Part shown: positions 1 through 8,799 of the stretch, one piece after another
Numbering within the stretch: the first letter of the stretch is position 1
How the letters are laid out: the number at the start of each line of letters is the position of its first letter
Assembly (NCBI RefSeq): GCF_021390435.2
Contig: NZ_JAJVCN010000002.1
Span: 1,488,001-1,552,000 of the forward strand
Reading direction: 5' to 3'
DNA length: 64,000 bases
From: Kibdelosporangium philippinense
Lineage (GTDB): Bacteria; Actinomycetota; Actinomycetes; Mycobacteriales; Pseudonocardiaceae
The notes under the pieces: model-generated
What the model saw: the letters and a program-made list of their open reading frames with translations, nothing else
What the model was told of the DNA's origin: nothing
The model's database searches: none
Program-made: the position numbers and the translations under genes

Positions 1-410
1 TGGCGCATACCGCCGGAGAGTTCACGCGGCAGGTGGTTCTCGTATCCTTTGAGTCCCACCTGGCTGATCCACTGTTCGGCCCGGGTTTGCCGTTCTGCTT
101 TGGACACTTTCCGGATCGCCAGCGGCAGCTCGACATTGCGCCGGACCGAGCGCCACCGCAGTAGCCCGTCGTCCTGGAAAACAAGCGCTCGCTCGCCTGA
201 GGTGCCGGTGATCGGACGTCCATCGACAAGGATCTGCCCGCTCGTGGGTGTCAAGAGGCCGGCGAGCGTTCGCAGCAGCGTCGATTTCCCACAACCCGAA
301 GGCCCGACGACAACAAGGATCTCGCCCGCTTCGATGTCGATGCAGATGTCCGTCAGTACCCCGGTCGAGCCGTAGCCGACGTGCAGCCGGTCGATGCTCA
401 GCCTGCTCAT
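1..410 (-). CDS. ABC transporter ATP-binding protein (SsuB/TauB-like), C-terminus off window
   Basis: This is the nucleotide-binding subunit of an importer of the sulfonate/nitrate/taurine class; it would hydrolyse ATP at the inner face of the membrane. The protein starts MSRLSIDRLHVGYGS. It shows Walker A GPSGCGKST at residues 36-44, a Q-loop VFQDDGLLRW near residue 80 and the ABC signature LSGGMRQ just before the window edge, so Walker B and the H-loop lie outside. The start codon overlaps the stop of the permease gene upstream (ATGA), which implies translational coupling. The substrate is inferred only from family resemblance and the operon partners. Confidence 0.93.
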   Translation of the reverse strand, partial: MSRLSIDRLHVGYGSTGVLTDICIDIEAGEILVVVGPSGCGKSTLLRTLAGLLTPTSGQILVDGRPITGTSGERALVFQDDGLLRWRSVRRNVELPLAIRKVSKAERQTRAEQWISQVGLKGYENHLPRELSGGMR

Positions 411-1240
411 TTCGCCTCTTCCCTTGGCAACCAGCGAGTCGCGCGCCGCCCGGCGTGTTCGACAAGAGCGGAAGTGATCCACCCAAGCAAGCCGATGGTC
501 AACATTCCAACCAGGACGCCCGGGTAGTCGACGACCGTGTACGCCTGCCACGTCCGGTACCCGACCCCGAACTCACCAGAGATCATTTCGGCGGAGATGA
601 CACAGATCCACGACACGCCCATGCCGACAGACAGTCCACTGAAGACACCCGGCAAGGCGCCAGGCAGCACGACATTCCACAGCACCCGTGCCCGACTGGC
701 ACCCATGGTTTTGACGGCGTCCTCCCACACAGTCGGCAGGGCTCGCACGGCGTGGCGGGTGCTCACAACGACCGGGAAGAAGGCCGCGACGAAGGTGATG
801 AAGATGATTCCCTGCTCGTTGCTGGGAAACAGCAGGATCGCGATGGGGACAAGGGCGATCGCGGGAATCGGGCGGGCGACTTCGAGTAGCGGCTGGACCA
901 GGTCGGCTGTGGTTCGAGACCGGGCGATCGAGGTTCCGATGGCCACACCGAGGACCGCGGCCAGCGTGAAGCCGACGAGGATCCGGACAAGACTGTCGAC
1001 AAGGTCTTGGTAGTAGACCGAGGTCCCGAGCTGGTAGACGAGGTCGTCGGCGACTTCGACCGGGGTGGGGAGGCGGTCGAAGTTCAGCCAGAGCTGGACG
1101 TCGTACGCGGTCAGAAGTTGCCAGATGACGAGCGCGGTGACAAGGGATCCGACGCGGAGCAGCCATCGGCGGTTCCGGCGTTTCACGACCGGTGGCGGGA
1201 TGACGGTTTCTTTGACAGGTGCTTCAGTGGTGGTGGTCAT
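407..1240 (-). CDS. ABC transporter permease (SsuC/TauC-like)
   Basis: This integral membrane subunit (277 aa) forms the channel of the importer. The chosen start gives MTTTTEAPVKET followed by a basic stretch (KRRNRRW) and the first membrane helix; this ATG overlaps the stop of the binding-protein gene by four bases. A BPD_transp_1 domain with about six helices follows. The EAA-type coupling loop is visible around VKTMGASRARVLWNVVLPGALPG. The frame stays open upstream of the start, but that sequence overlaps the binding-protein gene and does not look like protein. Confidence 0.92.
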   Translation of the reverse strand: MTTTTEAPVKETVIPPPVVKRRNRRWLLRVGSLVTALVIWQLLTAYDVQLWLNFDRLPTPVEVADDLVYQLGTSVYYQDLVDSLVRILVGFTLAAVLGVAIGTSIARSRTTADLVQPLLEVARPIPAIALVPIAILLFPSNEQGIIFITFVAAFFPVVVSTRHAVRALPTVWEDAVKTMGASRARVLWNVVLPGALPGVFSGLSVGMGVSWICVISAEMISGEFGVGYRTWQAYTVVDYPGVLVGMLTIGLLGWITSALVEHAGRRATRWLPREEAK

Positions 1241-2498
1241 CGGGAACCTTCCAGTGCCTTGGCATAACTGATGATGTGGGCACCGGGATGCCCCGCCACA
1301 TACCGCCGCGCACCTTCCTCCGTGCTGAACGGCAAATACTCTGTGTCCTGCACCCACACCGACTTGTCCGCGAACCATCGCGTTCCCGTGTCGGTCGAAG
1401 GCACGTACGCCACCCGGACCTTGCTCTTCGCGACCTGACGCAACAAACACGTCGGATTCGCCGCGGGAATCCCGCAAACCGGGTCCACGCCACTGATCTG
1501 TGCGGGTTTGATCGGGGCCTTCACGCGGTCCAGGTAACTGGGGTCCCAGAACGCGTTCAGGTCAAGGCGTTTGATGTTCCCAATGGACTCAAGGAACGGG
1601 ATGTCCTGCTCCAAAGCATCTTTCAGCTCAGGTTTCAGTGCCGTGTCGAATGTGACCATCCCGTTTGGACCGTTGTACAGGTACACGACCTCAGCGGGCA
1701 GCTTTGTCTGCTTGGCCACGGACAAGGCAGCCGCCATCGGATTGCTGTTCAGGTACTGGGTCGCGTCGGTCTGCGCCTGCAGGAACGCATCGACGACCTC
1801 AGGATGCTGCTGTGCATAGCTTTCCCGGACCACAACCCCGTGCCAGGTTGGCAGGTTCAACGAAGCGCCGTCATACACAAGCCGTGCCTGACCGGCGAAC
1901 ACCAGCTGCCCGGGCCAAGCTACGAGAACTGGCCCAAAGCGTCCACACTCCCGGACTGCAAAGCCGAAGCTCCAACAGCCGGAACCTGGTTCTGGATCCG
2001 GTAATCCCGGATTCCCGCGCGGTCCAAGGCATGCACGGTCGTCCCATGTCCCGCCGAACCGACACTTGCCGAGATTTTCTTACCGGCCAGATCCGCGAGC
2101 GTTCGAACACCAGAACCAGGCGAAACCACGACCATGTTCAACGCGCCGCGCAGGTTGTAGCCGGTGGCCGAGATCAGCTTGGTCCGACCGTCGCCGAATT
2201 GCTGGTTGCGGGATCCGTTGATGAGCATCGGGTAGTCGCCCATCGAGCCTATGTCGATCTTCCCGGCGACCATCTGCGCGGTGATCGGCGCACCCGTCGA
2301 GTAGTCCTGCCAGACCACGCGGTAGCGCGCGCCCAGCCGTTTTTCCAAGTATCCCTGGGACCGCAGCAATGTTCCGGCGGTCACTGTGTTGATCGTCTTC
2401 GACTGGTAACCGATCACGACCGTGACCTGGGCAGACGCGCTACTCACGCCGCAAGCGCTCAGCACCAGCGCGCTTGCGAGGACCGCTAACCGTGTCAC
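1237..2498 (-). pseudogene. ABC transporter substrate-binding lipoprotein, apparent -1 frameshift
   Basis: This gene encodes the extracellular binding protein of the sulfonate/nitrate-type importer. The GTG start overlaps the ferredoxin stop (GTGA), and the N-terminus TRLAVLASALVLSACG is a lipoprotein signal with lipobox LSAC. The first part (2498 to about 1925) reads through an SsuA-like domain and stops after SVDALGQFS. The remainder (about 1920 to 1237) continues the same fold in another frame, starting VAWPGQLVFAGQARLVYDG. One missing base near 1921-1925 would explain the break, and the total length (1262 nt) is one short of a multiple of three. A sequencing error is possible; otherwise the importer is probably inactive. 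About 420 aa if repaired. Confidence 0.8.
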
Positions 2499-2722
2499 CG
2501 CAGCAGGTACGGCACGTTGACGGTCACGACTCCGGTTGGGCATCGGGCCGCGCATGGACCGCAGTACCAGCACTCGTCCACATGCATGAACGCTTTGCCC
2601 GATGCCGGGTTGATCGCCAGTGAGTCGAGTGGGCAGATGTCCACACACAGCCGGCATCCTTCGATGCAGAGCGACTCGTCGATGGTCACCGGAACGTCAG
2701 ACCGGTTCTCGACCAGGGCCAT
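2495..2722 (-). CDS. Small dicluster [4Fe-4S] ferredoxin
   Basis: This 75-residue electron carrier binds two [4Fe-4S] clusters. The first cluster motif is CIEGCRLCVDICP, whose C-x3-C spacing is unusual; the second is the classical CWYCGPCAARCP. It lies between the GntR regulator and the ABC importer genes, all on one strand, and its stop overlaps the start of the binding protein. A ferredoxin embedded in a sulfonate importer operon suggests that the imported compound is processed by a flavin- or iron-sulfur oxidoreductase. No such enzyme is in this window; it may lie beyond the left edge, which is inference. Confidence 0.9.
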   Translation of the reverse strand: MALVENRSDVPVTIDESLCIEGCRLCVDICPLDSLAINPASGKAFMHVDECWYCGPCAARCPTGVVTVNVPYLLR

Positions 2723-2754
2723 ATGGGTACTCCTAGGACGATGATCGGGTGAAA

Positions 2755-3498
2755 TCAGCCGCGGGACACGTGTGCGCGTATGGTCAGCCGGTCGCCGCGG
2801 AAGCGGATGAATTCCAGATCGATCGGGCGGCCACAGCCGAAGTGGCTCAACCGTTCGACGAGTAAAAGCGCTGATCCACGTGGAACCTGCAAGATCATCG
2901 CGGAGTGCGGGTCGGCGTTGACCGCTTCCATCCCGATCTCCGCGACACCGAGCGGCTGGCCGTGCACCTGCTCGATCAGCCCGAAGATGTCCCGGTTGCG
3001 CAGATCCTCGGCAAGCAGCGGCTCGCCGATATCGACCGGCAAGTACGTCAGGTCAAGGGACAGTGGCAAGTCGTTGAGCATGCGCAGGCGCTCTATGTAC
3101 ACCGCCCTGACACATTCGAGTCGTTGTGCCACAGTGGCAGGAGCGTCGATCACGGTCGCCGTGCGGACCTCGTTGGTGATCGTTCCGTGCTCGTGCAGGG
3201 TCTCGGCGAGGCCCATCAGCCGGTCGAGGCCGTGCGCGTACTTCCGTCCGACCACGACCGTGCCCACGCCGGGCTGACGCTCGATCAGCCCGTCCGCCCT
3301 GAGCAGGTCGAGTGCGTCCCGGATGGTGTTGCGGGAGGCGTTGAACTCCTCACCAAGCGAGCGCTCGTCCGGCAAGGCCGAGTAGGTCCCGCGCAGGATC
3401 TGCTGGCGGATGACGTCGGCGACAAGGCGTGCCTGGTCGGCGCGCAGCCGTCGGCGCCCGGCGAGGTCGCCAGGTCCGGAGGCTGTGTCGGGCGTCAT
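2755..3498 (-). CDS. GntR-family transcriptional regulator (HutC/UTRA type)
   Basis: The protein (247 aa) has an N-terminal winged helix-turn-helix, including EEFNASRNTIRDALDLL and the wing GLIERQPGVGTVVVGR. A UTRA-type effector domain follows, with YIERLRMLNDLPLSLDLTYLP and the C-terminal RPIDLEFIRFRGD. The start MTPDTASGPG was chosen because the open frame upstream encodes an implausible basic sequence. It is the first gene of the leftward operon, 32 bases before the ferredoxin, so it probably controls uptake and its own synthesis. The effector is unknown. Confidence 0.9.
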   Translation of the reverse strand: MTPDTASGPGDLAGRRRLRADQARLVADVIRQQILRGTYSALPDERSLGEEFNASRNTIRDALDLLRADGLIERQPGVGTVVVGRKYAHGLDRLMGLAETLHEHGTITNEVRTATVIDAPATVAQRLECVRAVYIERLRMLNDLPLSLDLTYLPVDIGEPLLAEDLRNRDIFGLIEQVHGQPLGVAEIGMEAVNADPHSAMILQVPRGSALLLVERLSHFGCGRPIDLEFIRFRGDRLTIRAHVSRG

Positions 3499-3669
3499 GC
3501 GGTTGATGCCACCACGCGTACCGCGACAGTTGCGTTGCCGGACGGTTACGCCACCTTTCAAGGCCCCTGACCTGCGTGACCAGGCCTGATACGCCACGTC
3601 CAGTAGATGAGACAGCACCGGACGCGTGCCTTGCGCAGGGATTTGTGGCGGTCATGGCAGGATCCTGCG

Positions 3670-6600
3670 GTGCGTTATTACGCTGATCTCCACGTGCACT
3701 CGAAGTACAGCCGGGCATGCAGCCGCGACTGCGACGTGCGCAACCTGGCGTGGTGGGCGCGGCGCAAGGGGATCACCGTGCTGGGCACCGGCGACTTCAC
3801 CCATCCAGCCTGGGCGCAGGAGCTGCGCGAAACCCTCGTTCCCGCCGAGGACGGCCTGTTCAAGCTGCGTGACGACGTGGACGACGAGGTCCTGCGCAGG
3901 CTGCCCGCGAGCTGCCACAGCGAGGTCCGGTTCGTCCTCGAGGTCGAGATCTCCACGATCTACAAGCGTGATGACCGCACCCGCAAGGTGCACCACCTGT
4001 GTTACGTGCCGACGTTCGAGGCCGCCGACAAGTTCACCGCCGCACTGGGCAAAATCGGGAATCTCGGGTCGGACGGGCGGCCGATCCTCGGCCTGGACTC
4101 ACGGGACCTGCTGGAGATCACCCTGGAGTCCGGCGAAGGCTCGTATCTGGTGCCTGCGCACGTCTGGACACCGTGGTTCGCCGTGCTTGGCTCGAAATCG
4201 GGCTTCGACGCTGTCGCGGACTGCTATGCCGACCTCGCCGACCACATCTTCGCCGTCGAGACCGGGTTGTCCAGCGACCCGTCGATGAACTGGCGGGTGT
4301 CCGGGCTAGACCGCTACCGCCTGGTCAGCAACTCCGACGCGCACTCGCCGCCGATCCTCGGCCGCAACGCCACTGTGTTCGACACCGAGCTGGACTACTT
4401 CGCGCTACGCGACGCATTGCGTGACGGCACAGGCTATGTCGGCACCGTCGACATGTTTCCCGAAGAGGGCAAGTACTTCCTCGACGGGCACCGCAAGTGC
4501 GATGTACGGATGGAACCGAGCGACACCAAGAAGCTCGGCGGTGTCTGCCCAACGTGCTCTAAGCCGCTCACAGTCGGTGTGCTGCACCGGATCGCCGAGC
4601 TTGCCGACCGGGATCCGGGTCAGCGCCCGGCGAACGCGGGTGAGTGCTGGAGCATCGTGCCGCTGCCGGAGATCATGGGGGAGATCCTCAAGGTCGGCCC
4701 GAAGAGCAAGGCCGTCACCAATGCCGTGACCGATCTGGTGAACGCGCACGGCCCGGAACTTCCGTTGCTGATGGAGTCTCCGCTCGAGGAGATCAAGCAT
4801 CCCCTTGTCCGCGAGGCGATCGACCGGCTGCGCAGCGGCCAGGTCCGGTGCGATCCCGGATTCGATGGCGAGTACGGCACCATCAAGGTGTTCGCGCCCG
4901 GCGAGCTGGACGCGCCGACCGACCAGTCGCCTGGACTGTTCGACGTGCCGAGCGTCGAGGAGATCGTGGTGTCCCGGCGGGCCATGAAGCCCATTGTGGA
5001 CATTCCGAAGCCCACGACGCCGTTGATGATCACCCCGCCGACGTCGTCGTTGCTGGACGGCCTCGACCCGGATCAGCGGGCGGCAGCGTCTGTTGTGGAC
5101 GGTCAGCTGCTGATCGTGGCCGGACCGGGGACCGGCAAGACCCGGACGTTGACCCATCGGATCGCGAATCTTGTTCTGTCGCACGATGTTTCACCAACGA
5201 CCGTACTGGCGATCACGTTCACCCGTCGTGCGGCCGAGGAGATGCGGGAACGGCTGGCCGCGCTGATCCCGGCGGCCGCTGAGCTGACCGTGGCTACGTT
5301 CCACCAGTTCGGCCTGATGATCCTGCGGGAACAGCACGCCGTGCTCGGGCTCGCGCCGGACTTCGGCGTCGCCGACGAGGCAACGCGGATCGCTGTGCTG
5401 CGTGAGATCGTCGGTGAGGAGCCGCGACGCGCGCTGCAGGAGATCTCCCGTGCCAAACGAACGCTTGCTGCGGAGTTGGCCGCGGCGGCCGCCGGTGAGC
5501 TGCCGATCGGCGACGAGATCGACGGCGACCTGATCGGATTGGTCGAGCGGTACGACAAAGCCTTGCACAGCAAGGACTTGGTCGACTTCGACGACCTGCT
5601 TACGATGCCCGTGACGCTGCTGTCGCGGCAGATCGACCTGGTCGAGTACTACCGCTCGCGGTTCAAATACATCTGTGTCGACGAGTATCAGGACGTCGAC
5701 GAGCTGCAGTACCGGCTGCTGCAGGAGCTGACCCCGTCGAACGGCAATCTGTGCGCGATCGGTGACCCCGACCAGGCCATCTACTCGTTCCGTGGTGCTG
5801 ATGTCGGCTTCTTCCTGCGGTTTCAGCGTGACTTCCCGGCCGCGCGGACCGTGCAGCTGACGCGTAACTACCGGTCGAGTCCGGTGATCGTGGCCGGCGC
5901 GCTCGCCGCGGTCAAACCGACCACTTTGGTCCCCGATCGGGAATTGCAAGCCATGCGCACGGCGCCTGGCGACCGTTCATTGATCGGCATTTATCCCGCC
6001 GCGTCCGATGAGTCCGAAGCGGAGTTTGTGGTCCAGACCATTGAGGAATTGTTGGGCGGTTCGTCATTTCACGCCCACGATTCCGGCAGGGTCGCCAGTG
6101 ACGGTGTCGAAGGTGGACTGTCCTTTGACGACATCGCGGTGCTCTATCGGACAGACGCGCAAGCCAAACCGGTGATGGAGGTGCTCGCGCGGGAGGGTCT
6201 GCCGTTCCAGAAGCGCTCCCACTCCCAGCTGGCGGGGCATCCCGGTGTCCGGGAACTCATCGACAACTTCATTGTGGACAGTCCTAACACGCCAGTGCTG
6301 CTCAAGCGGGCCGCTCAGCGCGTCCCAGAGTCGGTTGACGTGCAGGACGCGCTTGAGCTGCTGAACCCGTTGGCCGCACGGCTGGATCCGGCTTGCTTCC
6401 TCGCCGAGCTCACGCTGGGTGCCGAAGTGGACACTTGGGATCCACGCGCCAACCGGATCTCACTGCTGACCTTGCACGCGTCCAAAGGCCTTGAGTTCCC
6501 GGTTGTCTTCATCGTCGGCTGCGCGGACGGCCTGCTGCCGATGCGCTGGGCCGAGGAGACCGACGAGGAACGACGGCTGTTCTTCGTCGGGGTCAGCCGT

Positions 6601-6729
6601 GCGCAGAAGCACCTCTACCTGAGCCACCGTGGCGAACCTTCGCCGTTCCTGGCCGCCCTCGGACCCCAGATCGCGGAGAAAATGGCAGGTAGGACGGCTA
6701 AGCGGAGCCGTCAACTGAGACTCCTATAG
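3670..6729 (+). CDS. PHP-like N-terminal domain fused to UvrD/Rep-type DNA helicase
   Basis: This is a two-module protein of about 1019 aa. The first ~400 residues are a PHP-type metal-dependent phosphoesterase-like domain: DLHVHSKYS at residues 6-14, GTGDFTHPAW, EVEISTIYKR and VSNSDAHSPP. A CPTC-containing zinc-ribbon stretch follows near residue 300. The second half is a superfamily 1 helicase: Walker A GPGTGKT near residue 484, motif II VDEYQDVDELQ, GDPDQAIYSFRG, the TLHASKGLEFP motif and FFVGVSRAQ. The GTG start gives VRYYADLHVH and has AGGA upstream; an ATG at 3607 is possible but unsupported. A role in DNA repair is inferred. It is followed after 10 bases by a metallo-hydrolase gene. 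Confidence 0.9.
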   Translation: MRYYADLHVHSKYSRACSRDCDVRNLAWWARRKGITVLGTGDFTHPAWAQELRETLVPAEDGLFKLRDDVDDEVLRRLPASCHSEVRFVLEVEISTIYKRDDRTRKVHHLCYVPTFEAADKFTAALGKIGNLGSDGRPILGLDSRDLLEITLESGEGSYLVPAHVWTPWFAVLGSKSGFDAVADCYADLADHIFAVETGLSSDPSMNWRVSGLDRYRLVSNSDAHSPPILGRNATVFDTELDYFALRDALRDGTGYVGTVDMFPEEGKYFLDGHRKCDVRMEPSDTKKLGGVCPTCSKPLTVGVLHRIAELADRDPGQRPANAGECWSIVPLPEIMGEILKVGPKSKAVTNAVTDLVNAHGPELPLLMESPLEEIKHPLVREAIDRLRSGQVRCDPGFDGEYGTIKVFAPGELDAPTDQSPGLFDVPSVEEIVVSRRAMKPIVDIPKPTTPLMITPPTSSLLDGLDPDQRAAASVVDGQLLIVAGPGTGKTRTLTHRIANLVLSHDVSPTTVLAITFTRRAAEEMRERLAALIPAAAELTVATFHQFGLMILREQHAVLGLAPDFGVADEATRIAVLREIVGEEPRRALQEISRAKRTLAAELAAAAAGELPIGDEIDGDLIGLVERYDKALHSKDLVDFDDLLTMPVTLLSRQIDLVEYYRSRFKYICVDEYQDVDELQYRLLQELTPSNGNLCAIGDPDQAIYSFRGADVGFFLRFQRDFPAARTVQLTRNYRSSPVIVAGALAAVKPTTLVPDRELQAMRTAPGDRSLIGIYPAASDESEAEFVVQTIEELLGGSSFHAHDSGRVASDGVEGGLSFDDIAVLYRTDAQAKPVMEVLAREGLPFQKRSHSQLAGHPGVRELIDNFIVDSPNTPVLLKRAAQRVPESVDVQDALELLNPLAARLDPACFLAELTLGAEVDTWDPRANRISLLTLHASKGLEFPVVFIVGCADGLLPMRWAEETDEERRLFFVGVSRAQKHLYLSHRGEPSPFLAALGPQIAEKMAGRTAKRSRQLRLL

Positions 6730-6739
6730 GTTCTAACGC

Positions 6740-7657
6740 ATGAGCGAACCGGCACTTCAGCAAGTCGCGACGGGCGTCTACGCATGGACTCAGCCCGACG
6801 GCTCCTGGTGGCTCAACAACGCAGGAGCCGTGCACGACGGCTCTTCCGTGGTTCTGGTCGACACGTGTGCGACCCGCCGCCGGACAACCTTGTTCCTTGA
6901 CGCGGTCGCCGCAGCGACCAACGGCGCCACCATCGACCTGGCGGTCAACACGCACCTGCACGGCGACCACACGTACGGCAACGCCCTGCTGCCGGACGCG
7001 ACGGTCATCGTGGCCCAGACGCAGACCCGCAACGGCCTGCTCGCGGACTTCATCCTGAAGAACACGCCGCCGATCTGGTCCCCGAGCCCCAACTGGGAGA
7101 TCTCGGACATCCGGGCGGCCACTGTGACCTTCGACTCGTCGATCACCCTGCATGCGGGCGATGTCGCGATCTCGCTCCAGCACCCCGGCTACGCCGCGCA
7201 CACGCCCGGCGATGCCGTCGCGTGGGTGCCGTCCGCCGAGGTCCTGTTCACCGGAGACCTGGTCTTCAACAAGGTGACCCCGCTCGTGTTCATGGGCTCG
7301 CTGTCCGGCGCGCTGCGCTCACTGGACTGGTTGCGCACCTTCCCGGCAGCTCGTGTCGTGCCCGGCCACGGCCCGCTGATCGACGGCGCCGAGTTTGGCG
7401 AGGTCCTCGACACCCACGCGCGCTACTACAAAATGGTTCAGGCCACTGCGGCCGCCGGTCTCGACCGCGGCTGGACACCGCTGGAAGCCGCCAAGGACGT
7501 GGATCTCGGCGAGTTCGCCACGCTGCCGGACGCCGAGCGGATCGTGCTCAACCTGCACCGCGCGTACTCCGAAGCCACCAACACCGAGATGGACCTGGCT
7601 GCCTCGCTGGCGGACGCGGTCGCCTACAACGGCGGCCCTCTGCACTGCGCTCTCTAA
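6740..7657 (+). CDS. Metallo-beta-lactamase-fold hydrolase
   Basis: This 305-residue cytoplasmic protein has the fold's zinc-binding motif HLHGDHT near residue 73. Further ligands are the later H in QHPGYAAHTPGD, the D of FTGDLVF and the H in VPGHGPL. It resembles quinoprotein-relay/SoxH-like MBL hydrolases rather than true beta-lactamases; the substrate cannot be read from the sequence. It begins 10 bases after the helicase stop and ends at a strong stem-loop, so the two genes form one transcription unit. Confidence 0.9.
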   Translation: MSEPALQQVATGVYAWTQPDGSWWLNNAGAVHDGSSVVLVDTCATRRRTTLFLDAVAAATNGATIDLAVNTHLHGDHTYGNALLPDATVIVAQTQTRNGLLADFILKNTPPIWSPSPNWEISDIRAATVTFDSSITLHAGDVAISLQHPGYAAHTPGDAVAWVPSAEVLFTGDLVFNKVTPLVFMGSLSGALRSLDWLRTFPAARVVPGHGPLIDGAEFGEVLDTHARYYKMVQATAAAGLDRGWTPLEAAKDVDLGEFATLPDAERIVLNLHRAYSEATNTEMDLAASLADAVAYNGGPLHCAL

Positions 7658-7669
7658 CTGGCCTCTCTG

Positions 7670-7704
7670 ATCAGGTTCTGAGGCAGCCAGCCTCAGAACC
7701 TGAT
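7670..7704. terminator. Perfect 15-bp stem-loop terminator
   Basis: The arms ATCAGGTTCTGAGGC and GCCTCAGAACCTGAT are perfectly complementary around a 5-base loop, starting 12 bases after the MBL hydrolase stop. A short TAATT tract follows. It probably ends the helicase/hydrolase transcript. Confidence 0.8.
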
Positions 7705-7716
7705 TAATTCGGCCGA

Positions 7717-8682
7717 GTGACACCCGATTGGGCGATATTGTGTCTCTCTGTGACAAAAGGGTGGACGACAGCGGTCAACTCCGAGGTGACACGCGCCGAG
7801 CTCGTAGCGTTGTATGGCGGGTCGAAGTACGGCGGTATCGAGCCCTCTACCAGTACACCTAATGTTCTTGTCTACTCCGACCCCACCGAAGCCAAGAAGC
7901 ATGGCTACAGCTTCGACGGCTGGTCTGCGGCCGGAGACATCTACCTGTACACCGGAGAAGGCGCCGGCGACCAGCAGTTGACTGACGGCAATAAGTCCAT
8001 CCTCAACCACGTCGAAGCCGGTCGGACGCTGCGGTTGTTCCGAACGACAGGGCGCAAGCTCAAGCCTGGCGGCAAGATCCACTACTACGTGGGTGAGTTC
8101 GCACTGGACACTGGGCAGCCCTTCATCCGCGGAGAGTGTCCGGACAAGACCGGAAAGATGCGCAGTGCCATTGTCTTTCGGCTGAAACCTGCTGACGCTG
8201 TTGCGCGTCGAGATGGGGATGAGGCGTCGACCGACGACATCTCGCCGGTTGCGGAGTGCGACGTTGTTCCTGTTGAGCAGGCAAACGCTGAGGAGTTCGC
8301 CATCTCGGGTCGTAAGGGCGGCAAGGGTAAGCGGCGCGAGACCGGCTTGAGCGGTCGTTACCAAGCTTGGTTGGAAGCGCAGCAGCATGACGTCAAGCGA
8401 CTGCGCCTCCGTCCTCCGGGAGAGCTGCGTGCGCTCTACACCGACATCTACGATGTGACTGCTGAAGAGCTGTACGAGGCGAAAAGCACTGTCAACCGCA
8501 ACGACATTCGGATGGCGGTCGGCCAACTCCTTGACTACCGCCGACACATTGACGTCAAGGTGCAGCAGATGACGGTTCTCCTGCCTGAGCGTCCGTCGAG
8601 CGACCTGGTGAACTACATCGCATCCTGCGGGATGAGCTGTGTCTATGCAGCAGGGAAGCGCCACTTTGATCGCGCTGCCTAA
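7717..8682 (+). CDS. Putative modified-DNA-directed nuclease: SRA-like domain plus PD-(D/E)XK-like C-terminus
   Basis: The N-terminal ~125 residues carry an SRA/YDG-like signature: HGYSFDGW, YTGEGAGDQQLTDGNKSIL and GRTLRLFR. SRA domains flip and read modified cytosines. After a linker with a basic patch (GRKGGKGKRR), the C-terminal ~90 residues read LYTDIYD, then LYEAKS and IRMAVGQLLDYRR, the spacing expected of a PD-(D/E)XK nuclease core (D...ExK then Q). This suggests a single-gene type IV-like restriction enzyme. It stands alone with no methyltransferase nearby. GTG at 7717 is the longest start; GTG at 7750 or 7786 (after GAG) is also possible. Confidence 0.7.
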   Translation: MTPDWAILCLSVTKGWTTAVNSEVTRAELVALYGGSKYGGIEPSTSTPNVLVYSDPTEAKKHGYSFDGWSAAGDIYLYTGEGAGDQQLTDGNKSILNHVEAGRTLRLFRTTGRKLKPGGKIHYYVGEFALDTGQPFIRGECPDKTGKMRSAIVFRLKPADAVARRDGDEASTDDISPVAECDVVPVEQANAEEFAISGRKGGKGKRRETGLSGRYQAWLEAQQHDVKRLRLRPPGELRALYTDIYDVTAEELYEAKSTVNRNDIRMAVGQLLDYRRHIDVKVQQMTVLLPERPSSDLVNYIASCGMSCVYAAGKRHFDRAA

Positions 8683-8799
8683 CGGTGAGCTGCTCCTTTG
8701 TGGACGCCCGCATCCCCTTTGCCCGTATCACTGCCGGTTGAAACGTCGTCACGGAAGTCAAGATCCCGATATGGTCGAGGTGACGAAGAGGAGGGGTGG

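Noticed and set aside
8771..8799. ATG at 8771 as start of the lipoprotein
   Set aside because: It is out of frame with the lipobox; the GTG at 8800 has an excellent ribosome site and gives a proper signal peptide.
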